From CAZERT01 sp964630015 (lineage in GTDB: Bacteria > Patescibacteriota > Microgenomatia > UBA10105 > UBA927), in NCBI GenBank assembly GCA_964630015.1, contig CAZVTJ010000044.1, positions 1 through 7,452 on the forward strand: a stretch of 7,452 nucleotides of DNA, given 5' to 3'. Within the stretch, counting starts at the first letter, position 1. Each line of letters starts with the position of its first letter. A program made the translations under genes and the position numbers. The notes under the pieces are model-generated. The model was not told the origin of the DNA, ran no database searches, and saw only the letters and a list, made by a program, of their open reading frames with translations. This document shows positions 1 to 4,858 of the stretch, piece after piece.

Positions 1-539
1 AAACGCAGGATGCGGAAGATCTGTACAAAAAAGCAGGACACTCATCCGTTGTGGACGTTGCTGTTGACGGTCAGGTATATCCCTGCCTCATTGCCGATCT
101 TTCCCGCCACCCGGTATCCCATGCTTTATTGAATATTCAGTTTCGTAAAGTGAACTTAAAGGAAAAAATCAAGGCAATGGTTCCAGTTGAACTGGTTGGA
201 CAATCACCGGCAATCAAGGAAAATGCCGGAGTACTCCTGACGCTTGTCAATGATGTTGAAGTTGAAGCGCTTCCGAATGACCTTCCGGAACATATCGAGG
301 TTGATATTTCTTCCCTTGCTGCTGTTGATGATCAGCTCACGGTAGGGGATCTTAAACTTCCACCCCAAGTGACGCTTATGACGGATCCTACACTGATTAT
401 GGTAAAAATCGGCGACAAAACCAAAGAGGAAGTCGCACCTCCTCCGGCTCCGGAAGAAGGCGCCGCCGCTCCGACAGAAGGGGAAACCCAGGAACCAGCC
501 ACGGAAACCACACAGCAGCCTGCTGAAAAAACGGAATAA
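1..539 (+). CDS. rplY: Ribosomal protein bL25, TL5/Ctc form (5' truncated by window edge)
   Basis: This is a 5S rRNA-binding protein of the large ribosomal subunit. The reading frame is open from the left edge (first full codon at base 3), giving 178 visible residues, so the GTG at 51 is an internal valine codon and not the start. The visible part begins at the end of the N-terminal 5S-binding beta-barrel, with the family-like stretch YKKAGHSSVVDVAVDG followed by YPCLIADLSRHPVSHALLN. It continues into the TL5-type C-terminal domain, with VPVELVGQSPAIKENAG, the LPEHIEVDIS segment and the closing DPTLIMVKI strand. The last roughly 40 residues are a low-complexity Pro/Ala/Glu/Thr tail, as often seen in long bL25 proteins. 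The gene ends in TAA and converges with the next gene 30 bp away. No clear terminator is visible in that gap. The identification is secure, although the N-terminus lies outside the window. Confidence 0.94.
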   Translation, partial: TQDAEDLYKKAGHSSVVDVAVDGQVYPCLIADLSRHPVSHALLNIQFRKVNLKEKIKAMVPVELVGQSPAIKENAGVLLTLVNDVEVEALPNDLPEHIEVDISSLAAVDDQLTVGDLKLPPQVTLMTDPTLIMVKIGDKTKEEVAPPPAPEEGAAAPTEGETQEPATETTQQPAEKTE

Positions 540-569
540 ACCGTTTGTCTCCTCAAATACCCTTCACCC

Positions 570-1130
570 TTATTTGATGATGCGTGCACGAAGTGCACGG
601 ATTGCATGCCCGGATGTGAGGAAGGGTGATGCACCATCAAGAAGTCTGGTTATCGTCTCCGCGGGTTTTCCCAGTTTAAGTCCGTAATACGCCGCACGAA
701 GCTTTGCTTCGGGATAATCGGGGTATTTGGATACCACTGCCATCCATTGATCAAACAGGGAGGCGTCTTTTTGTCTTTGTTTGGCAAGGATTACCAGCGG
801 TGTCTGTGTAGTTGCACCCAGGACGTTGTGTGATTGCGGCTCCCGGTCAAGTGCTAACCGGACCAGAAGACGTGATGTGGGGGAAAGGAAGTGCGGATCA
901 AAACGGGCTGCAGCCTCATAATAGGCAGCGCCGCGCTGCGGATTTTGTAAAACTGCAAACTGTTGTGATGATAGGGGAGAATACGTCTGTTTTGCAAAAA
1001 GAATGGAAAATGCTCCGCAAAGAAACACGCTAAGAAGGGGAATGGATGTGTTAATTATTGCACCTGCTTTTTTCCATGTAGCAAGGGAATTATTTTGAAA
1101 AAAGACAATAATTGGAAAACGTCGTATCAT
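570..1130 (-). CDS. Membrane-anchored hypothetical protein with TPR-like C-terminus
   Basis: I do not recognise a named family for this 186-residue protein. It has a short basic N-terminus and then one hydrophobic segment at about residues 25-47 (IINTSIPLLSVFLCGAFSILF), which is a probable signal anchor. A soluble domain follows. Residues 63-83 (NPQRGAAYYEAAARFDP) and 124-168 (FDQWMAVVSKYPDYPEAKLR, then AAYYGLKLGKPAETITRLL) look like helix-turn-helix TPR units, with the typical W/YP/A/G/A spacing. This suggests a protein-interaction scaffold on the outer face of the membrane. The ATG start is supported by GGAG at 1141-1144 on the minus strand, 10 nt upstream, and by a plausible promoter further up. 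The gene is divergent from nth and convergent with bL25. The coding frame is convincing from its composition. The function is unknown, and the TPR reading is by eye only. Confidence 0.72.
   Translation of the reverse strand: MIRRFPIIVFFQNNSLATWKKAGAIINTSIPLLSVFLCGAFSILFAKQTYSPLSSQQFAVLQNPQRGAAYYEAAARFDPHFLSPTSRLLVRLALDREPQSHNVLGATTQTPLVILAKQRQKDASLFDQWMAVVSKYPDYPEAKLRAAYYGLKLGKPAETITRLLDGASPFLTSGHAIRALRARIIK
583..599. repeat. Perfect short hairpin near the 3' end of the TPR-like gene
   Basis: CGTGCAC-gaa-GTGCACG is a 7-bp perfect inverted repeat with a 3-nt loop. It lies inside the last codons of the minus-strand gene (encoding RALRAR). No run of T follows on either strand, so it is not a canonical intrinsic terminator. 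It could still stall or stabilise the 3' end of one of the two convergent transcripts. It may also be a by-product of the repeated RA(L)RA codons. Confidence 0.3.
1102..1130 (+). promoter_or_regulatory. Candidate sigma70-type promoter for nth
   Basis: AAGACA (1102-1107) and TATCAT (1125-1130) are separated by 17 bp, matching 4/6 and 5/6 of the consensus. The predicted transcript start near 1137 lies upstream of the ATG at 1163 but downstream of the TTG at 1112. It therefore supports the ATG as the real nth start. The element sits inside the 5' end of the divergent gene. It is a by-eye match only. Confidence 0.35.
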
Positions 1131-1157
1131 ACAAAAACTACTCCGGCTCTACGGTTC

Positions 1158-1187
1158 ATTCTATGAAAAGCACCGCACTAAATGCAA
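1158..1187 (-). promoter_or_regulatory. Candidate promoter for the divergent TPR-like gene
   Basis: Read on the minus strand, TTGCAT (1187-1182) is followed after 18 bp by TAGAAT (1163-1158), a 5/6 match to the -10 consensus. Transcription would begin near 1151 and give a leader of about 20 nt. That leader contains GGAG ahead of the ATG at 1130. The element overlaps the first codons of nth. Confidence 0.35.
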
Positions 1188-1888
1188 CCCATACGAACCC
1201 AAGCGGACATCGCATTCTGGAAATGCTTGCCGGATTGTATCCAAATGCCGCAATTGCGCTTTTCTTTACCACTCCATGGGAACTGTTGGTTGCCGTTATG
1301 CTTTCCGCTCAATGTACCGACAAAAAAGTCAACGAGGTAACACCCGCGCTGTTTCGTCAGTTTCCATCGATTCAGGCATACGCGTCATCGGACATACGGA
1401 CACTGGAACAGCGCATATTTCCCACGGGATTTTACCGTATGAAAGCCTTCCACATTCAACAGACTGCAAAAATCATTCTCCACAAGCATCACGGCACTGT
1501 CCCAAAAACTCTTGCGGACCTTACGGCTCTTCCCGGAGTCGGGAGAAAAACTGCCCACATCGTCCTTGCAAATGCATATGGCATTGCCACCGGCATTCCG
1601 GTTGACACCCACGTATCACGAATCAGCCAACGACTCCGTCTGGTTGATGTCCACGCAATCGGAGTCGGTTCTCCCGTTTGGATTACACGGAAGAACCGGC
1701 CGGTCCTGGATTATTACAGACAACCCGATACAAATCGGATCGAGGAACAGCTGTGTGCGCGTATTCCAAAATCACAATGGAACAAAATCTCCTATCAAAT
1801 CATTGAACATGGACGGGCTCTGTGTAAGGCTATTGGCCCCAAGTGTTCATCATGTCCGCTTGCACCCCTGTGTCCTGTTGCGCGGTAG
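1163..1888 (+). CDS. nth: Endonuclease III (DNA glycosylase/AP lyase)
   Basis: This base-excision repair enzyme removes oxidised pyrimidines and cleaves the abasic site. With the ATG at 1163 the protein has 241 residues. The early TPWELLVAVMLSAQCTDKKVN segment is typical of the family. The helix-hairpin-helix LPGVGRKTA is at 123-131, with catalytic Lys129. The GPD loop VDTHVSR carries catalytic Asp148. The C-terminal 4Fe-4S ligands are Cys221, 228, 231 and 237 in the family spacing C-X6-C-X2-C-X5-C. A TTG at 1112 in the same frame would add 17 residues, but these do not look like family sequence and would overlap the divergent gene, so I prefer the ATG. The ATG has no clear Shine-Dalgarno. 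About 25 extra residues sit between the GPD loop and the next helix (about 161-189), compared with E. coli Nth as I remember it. The stop is TAG. Confidence 0.96.
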   Translation: MKSTALNATHTNPSGHRILEMLAGLYPNAAIALFFTTPWELLVAVMLSAQCTDKKVNEVTPALFRQFPSIQAYASSDIRTLEQRIFPTGFYRMKAFHIQQTAKIILHKHHGTVPKTLADLTALPGVGRKTAHIVLANAYGIATGIPVDTHVSRISQRLRLVDVHAIGVGSPVWITRKNRPVLDYYRQPDTNRIEEQLCARIPKSQWNKISYQIIEHGRALCKAIGPKCSSCPLAPLCPVAR

Positions 1889-1969
1889 GCACGTCCTATG
1901 GGATTGTTTCACTGCGTTTTCTGTGGTACGCTGTGGCTGTATTAATTCCCTGCTTACTGAAAGGATGCT

Positions 1970-2692
1970 ATGGCACGAAAACCACGCACATCAGCAACAA
2001 AAAAAACAAAAGCACCCGCAAAACGAATAAGAAAAGTGTCTGTGGAAAAGGTTGTACCGGAAATCATGCCGGAGGCACCACTTTCCGAGTCTTTTGCCCC
2101 TGTTTCCCAACATTCCTTTAAAAATAAAATCGGATATGTTGTTATCGGCATTCTTGCTATTGCTGCGTTGTTGTTTGTTTCCAAAAAGGATCTTTTTTTG
2201 GCGGCAACAGTCAACGGAAAACCAATTTACCGATGGACGCTGACCAAGATATTAATCGATCGGTATGGCCAACAGACGCTTGACAGTATGGTCACGGAAA
2301 TCCTGATTAACGAATCCGCCCAAAAAGACGGAATTGTCATCTCCCAAACCGATATTACGGCAGAAGAGGACAAAATCGTTAAAAGTTTTGGAGGGAAGGT
2401 GTCTATCGATGAACTACTCAAATATCAGGGGATGACAAAAACGGATTTTGATGCACAAATCAGGCTCCAGCTCCTTGTTCAAAAGATGTTGTCAAAAGAC
2501 ATTAAGGTCACCGATGCGGATGTTGCCGCATACATTGAAAAGAATCGGGAAACCATGACGGCAACCGATGAGGCAGGACTTACAAAAGAAGCAAAAGACG
2601 CGCTTACCAATCAGCAGTTGAGCGAAAAAGTGCAGCCTTGGCTCACCCAGCTTCGCTCAAAAGCAGCAGTCACAACATATCTGGGGAAATAA
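1970..2692 (+). CDS. Membrane-anchored SurA-N-like chaperone protein, no PPIase domain
   Basis: This 240-residue protein is probably exported and tethered to the membrane. Residues 1-23 are very rich in Lys, Arg, Ala and Thr. A single hydrophobic helix at about 53-70 (IGYVVIGILAIAALLFV) is the likely anchor. From about residue 78 the pattern matches the N-terminal domain of SurA/PrsA-type foldases: VNGKPIYRWTL, then LDSMVTEILINESAQKDGI, then ISQTDITAEEDKIVKSFGG. The swapped last helix is near the end (QQLSEKVQPWLTQLRSKA). The parvulin PPIase domain of full SurA or PrsA is absent, so a holdase or foldase role without isomerase activity is inferred. The ATG has AAGGA at 1961-1965, 4 nt upstream. 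It lies 81 bp after nth and 23 bp before the next gene, with which it probably forms an operon. The family is fairly certain and the function less so. Confidence 0.85.
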   Translation: MARKPRTSATKKTKAPAKRIRKVSVEKVVPEIMPEAPLSESFAPVSQHSFKNKIGYVVIGILAIAALLFVSKKDLFLAATVNGKPIYRWTLTKILIDRYGQQTLDSMVTEILINESAQKDGIVISQTDITAEEDKIVKSFGGKVSIDELLKYQGMTKTDFDAQIRLQLLVQKMLSKDIKVTDADVAAYIEKNRETMTATDEAGLTKEAKDALTNQQLSEKVQPWLTQLRSKAAVTTYLGK

Positions 2693-2715
2693 ACCTCAGA
2701 CACAAAGGGGGGAAT

Positions 2716-2994
2716 ATGTTCTATGGACGTATGGGGTATGGCGCCCCGGAACCATTTTTATGGCTTGGTGGTATTCACTTTGGCGGATGGATCATTCTTT
2801 TCCTCCTCTGGTCAATCATCTGGAAGGGTCTTGCGCTCTGGCACGCCGCCCGTCGCGGGGAGAAATGGTGGTTTGGTATCCTTCTGGTCGTAAACACCAT
2901 GGGGATTCTTGAAATGCTGTATTTACTCTTGGTTGTAAAACTGTTTGCGACGGGTATAAAAGCACCCAAAAAACCCCTGCGCAAGGCAAAATAA
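2716..2994 (+). CDS. Small two-helix membrane protein, DUF5652-like
   Basis: This 92-residue protein has two predicted transmembrane helices, at about 22-41 (FGGWIILFLLWSIIWKGLAL) and 52-76 (WFGILLVVNTMGILEMLYLL). They are joined by a conserved-looking basic loop, ALWHAARRGEKWW, and the tail is strongly basic (KAPKKPLRKAK). The pattern W-K-G-x-A-L-W-x-A-A-R-R-G followed by V-N-T-x-G-I-L-E matches what I recall of DUF5652 proteins, which are common in Patescibacteria and have no known function. By the positive-inside rule, the short loop and the tail cannot both be cytoplasmic, so the topology is uncertain. The ATG at 2716 is chosen because the purine-rich AAAGGGGGG at 2704-2712 lies just before it. 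The upstream ATG at 2638 would overlap the preceding gene and add residues that do not look like part of the protein. Confidence 0.82.
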   Translation: MFYGRMGYGAPEPFLWLGGIHFGGWIILFLLWSIIWKGLALWHAARRGEKWWFGILLVVNTMGILEMLYLLLVVKLFATGIKAPKKPLRKAK

Positions 2995-3024
2995 TTCTTC
3001 CGTTTATCCATTTGTGTAGCCCCG

Positions 3025-3053
3025 TTGTAAAACAGGGAAAAATTTGGGATAAT
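3025..3053 (+). promoter_or_regulatory. Promoter for efp
   Basis: TTGTAA (3025-3030) and GATAAT (3048-3053) are exactly 17 bp apart, followed by an AT-rich stretch (ATATAAC). Each hexamer has a strong match to the sigma70 consensus (4/6 and 5/6). The start would be near 3060, giving a leader of about 53 nt. The location, in the only sizeable gap before efp, fits a dedicated promoter. Confidence 0.6.
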
Positions 3054-3076
3054 ATATAACAACGAAAAACCAGATT

Positions 3077-3103
3077 GGGCCCAGTGTCGGCCCGTTATTT
3101 TTT
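3077..3103 (+). promoter_or_regulatory. Leader hairpin with U-tract upstream of efp
   Basis: GGGCC (3077-3081) can pair with GGCCC (3089-3093) around a 7-nt loop. GTTATTTTTT (3094-3103) follows, ending directly at the GGAGG ribosome binding site (3104-3108). The stem plus T-run has the layout of a weak intrinsic terminator. Because it lies between the promoter and the gene, it could act as an attenuator, stop read-through from the DUF5652-like operon, or only shape the ribosome entry site. Five base pairs is short for a terminator. Confidence 0.4.
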
Positions 3104-3112
3104 GGAGGACAT

Positions 3113-3679
3113 ATGGCAGTGATCACTACGGCAAATTTTAAAAAGGGAATGTTTATTCTTTTTAAGAACGAAACACACCAAATCGTTGAATTCCAGCACG
3201 TCAACCCGGGGAAGGGGAGTGCGTTCGTCAGGACACGGGTAAAATCCCTCAAAACCGGCAAAGTCCAGGAATTTACCTACAAATCCGGCGAATCGGTGGA
3301 GGAACTTGCGGTCGAAACACACGAAATGCAATATCTGTATCCGGAAAATACGGGGTTTGTGTTTATGGACAACCAAACCTATGATCAAGTCACGGTTCCA
3401 CAGCAATACATTGGCGATTTTTCCAAATTTCTTCGGGCAAATGATACCTATCAGGTGCTTTTACTCGATGGCGAAGCGGTCGGCGTCCGCCTTCCTAAAA
3501 AAGTACGACTTACAGTTATTGAAGCGGCTGATGGCGGCGCAAAAGGAAACACGATCGGCGGCGCCCAAAAAGCGGTAACGCTGGAAACCGGCGCCATCGT
3601 CAACGTCCCCTTGTTTATTAAGGAAGGGGAAACGATCGCCATCGATCCCGAAACCGGTGAATATATCGAGCGGGCATAA
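3113..3679 (+). CDS. efp: Elongation factor P
   Basis: EF-P binds between the P and E sites and helps ribosomes pass polyproline stretches. The protein has 188 residues, the normal family length. The three beta-barrel domains are all present. The KOW-like domain I (about 1-62) has the exposed loop NPGKGSAFVRT, which places Lys34 at the position that is modified in many bacteria. The first OB domain (about 65-128) contains MDNQTYDQVTVP. Domain III (about 129-186) carries the family signature TLETGAIVNVPLFIKEGE and ends IDPETGEYIERA. The start is supported by GGAGG at 3104-3108, 4 nt upstream. A good promoter lies just before it. No lysine-modifying enzyme (EpmA/EpmB, EarP or YmfI) is in the window. 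Several proteins here have Pro pairs or short Pro runs, for example the bL25 tail (APPPAP), which gives EF-P obvious local clients. Confidence 0.98.
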   Translation: MAVITTANFKKGMFILFKNETHQIVEFQHVNPGKGSAFVRTRVKSLKTGKVQEFTYKSGESVEELAVETHEMQYLYPENTGFVFMDNQTYDQVTVPQQYIGDFSKFLRANDTYQVLLLDGEAVGVRLPKKVRLTVIEAADGGAKGNTIGGAQKAVTLETGAIVNVPLFIKEGETIAIDPETGEYIERA

Positions 3680-3699
3680 TGCGTTTATCTCCTGTTCCC

Positions 3700-3714
3700 G
3701 TCATTCTAGGGAAT
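3700..3714. repeat. Truncated copy of the palindromic repeat
   Basis: GTCATTCTAGGGAAT matches the left end of the two 41-bp repeats that follow. Counting the flanking CC, 15 of 16 bases agree with the copy beginning CCCGTCATTCT at 3739. The right half and the inverted arm are missing, so this is a decayed or partial copy. It starts 20 bp after the efp stop. Confidence 0.5.
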
Positions 3715-3741
3715 ATAGTTTCGGTTGTTTTACCAGTACCC

Positions 3742-3782
3742 GTCATTCTGGGGATCCGCCAAGTGGCACAGACACCAGAATC
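3742..3782. repeat. 41-bp interspersed hairpin repeat, copy A
   Basis: The unit begins GTCATTCTGGGGATCC and ends CCAGAATC. The outer arms ATTCTGG and CCAGAAT pair over 7 bp. An inner GCC-N4-GGC (in GCCAAGTGGC) gives a second small stem. It differs from copy B at 2 of 41 positions. I recall similar ATTCTGG...CCAGAAT repeats scattered between genes in many Patescibacteria genomes, but this has not been checked. It has no coding role and could act as a transcript-end or nucleic-acid-binding element. Confidence 0.85.
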
Positions 3783-3817
3783 TGCTTGCTCCGCGTAGCT
3801 TAACAAAGCAAAGTTGG

Positions 3818-3858
3818 GTCATTCTGGGGATCCGCCAACTGGCACAGACTCCAGAATC
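3818..3858. repeat. 41-bp interspersed hairpin repeat, copy B
   Basis: This copy is 39/41 identical to copy A, in the same orientation and 35 bp downstream of it. The two differences (loop G to C at unit position 22, and A to T at position 33) both fall in unpaired bases, so the outer 7-bp and inner stems are kept. The right arm AGAAT (3853-3857) can alternatively pair with ATTCT (3862-3866) around a CCAA loop. A CTTTTT run occurs at 3871-3876. Confidence 0.85.
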
Positions 3859-3898
3859 CAAATTCTATCGCTTTTTAAAACTCCGCTTATGCGAAGGT

Positions 3899-3928
3899 TT
3901 GACTTGCATTATGACAGCGTGAAACAAT
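3899..3928 (+). promoter_or_regulatory. Candidate promoter for the 300-residue membrane protein
   Basis: TTGACT (3899-3904, 5/6 consensus) is followed after 18 bp by AACAAT (3923-3928, 4/6). A transcript start 7-9 nt after the -10 would fall almost on the ATG at 3937, making the message leaderless or nearly so. This fits the lack of a Shine-Dalgarno there. The -10 is weak. Confidence 0.35.
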
Positions 3929-3936
3929 ATCGGTAT

Positions 3937-4839
3937 ATGGACGATACAAACCAAAAACCCATAACTCCCCAAGATTTGTATGCTCCCTCCGAACCGGAGA
4001 CAACACAGGAAAAAACAGCTAGCAATCCGCCCCTTACCTACGAAGAAACACCTATTTTAAAACCCGTCGCTCAAGAGGTGCCTCCGTTTACCCAAGAAAC
4101 GCCGCACATTCAGGAACAAACACCGCCGAAACGCTTCAATATCCTTGGATTGTTCCTTCTGTTTGCTCTTCTTTTTGTTCTTGGCTATATGGGAAGCGGG
4201 TATGTACGCCGGTTTTTTACGAAATCATCACCAACAACGCAAACAAAAATTACCGTTTCGCCAACACCTATGCCAGCCTCCATGCTCTCGGATCAATTCC
4301 CGGTAGGCACCCCGTCTGCATCATCCTGGACCCAGTATCCGATAGTGAACGGAAAAACAAAACAGCAGATAGACTCCCTGTTTCTTTCCCTTCCTAACGA
4401 AGTCCTGCCGCCGATTTGTGATGACAAGGCATGTTTATCTCAAGGAACCTATCTTCCAGGTGGATCACGACTCACCATTGCTCCACGAGGTACCGGCCAA
4501 ATGCTTCCGGCGTTTACGGATCAAACAATTACGGATGCCAAAGGCGTTGCCATGACAACCAAAGACAGAACTATCCTGGGAAAACCGGCAAAAGACTATG
4601 TGGGCGCTTTCTCCGGTTCGTCGGTGTCGGGATACCCCTTCACAAAAATTCATGGAGTAATGATCGAAATCACACCCGGGGTGTTATCGCTGGAAATCAA
4701 TCATTTTTCCCCGGCTGGCATCACGGCAGATTTTGCATCGGATGATACGTTGTTTGAAACGATTCTTCAAACCCTTTCATTTGGTGGGGAAGAAAAGGGG
4801 ATTGCACCCGTTGTATCCTCGATGCCGCTTCAACAGTAA
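3937..4839 (+). CDS. Single-pass membrane protein with extracytoplasmic domain, unknown function
   Basis: With the ATG at 3937 the protein has 300 residues. Residues 1-65 form a polar tail rich in Pro, Thr and Glu (PQDLYAPSEPETTQEKTA and similar), probably cytoplasmic. Residues 67-90 (FNILGLFLLFALLFVLGYMG) form one membrane helix. A Ser/Thr/Pro linker follows, then an extracytoplasmic domain from about 130 to 285 with strand-rich, Gly-containing sequence. Two cysteines (Cys161 and Cys166, in CDDKAC) could form a small disulfide loop. I recognise no family. The closing LFETILQTLSF recalls the C-terminal helix of many small Microgenomates envelope proteins (weak memory). The frame stays open upstream to 3814, but there it translates repeat copy B (GHSGDPPTGTDSRIQ), so those codons are not credible. 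ATG 3889 is a second, less likely start. It converges with valS, 19 bp away. Confidence 0.78.
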   Translation: MDDTNQKPITPQDLYAPSEPETTQEKTASNPPLTYEETPILKPVAQEVPPFTQETPHIQEQTPPKRFNILGLFLLFALLFVLGYMGSGYVRRFFTKSSPTTQTKITVSPTPMPASMLSDQFPVGTPSASSWTQYPIVNGKTKQQIDSLFLSLPNEVLPPICDDKACLSQGTYLPGGSRLTIAPRGTGQMLPAFTDQTITDAKGVAMTTKDRTILGKPAKDYVGAFSGSSVSGYPFTKIHGVMIEITPGVLSLEINHFSPAGITADFASDDTLFETILQTLSFGGEEKGIAPVVSSMPLQQ

Positions 4840-4858
4840 GGAACAAACAAAAACATTC

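Noticed and set aside
51..53. GTG as the start of the bL25 gene
   Set aside because: The frame stays open to the window edge, and the preceding codons match the bL25 N-terminal domain. The GTG is an internal valine.
1112..1162. TTG start for nth
   Set aside because: It adds 17 residues with no family resemblance and overlaps the divergent gene. The predicted transcript start lies downstream of it.
3021..3037. Terminator-like stem CCCGTT/AACAGGG after the DUF5652-like gene
   Set aside because: The stem is interrupted and the following bases are A-rich, not T-rich. It overlaps the -35 of the efp promoter, so it is more likely chance.
3700..3858. CRISPR array
   Set aside because: There are only two full units and one fragment, with unequal spacing, and the units form hairpins across their whole length. 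No cas genes are nearby.
3725..3922. 65-residue plus-strand frame across the repeats
   Set aside because: It is built from the translated repeat (FWGSAKWHRHQ) plus low-quality sequence, with no ribosome binding site. This is a typical spurious frame over such repeats.
3814..3936. N-terminal extension of the 300-residue protein starting in repeat copy B
   Set aside because: The codons translate the non-coding palindromic repeat (GHSGDPPTGTDSRIQ), and no ribosome binding site precedes the start. The open frame is a by-product of the repeat.
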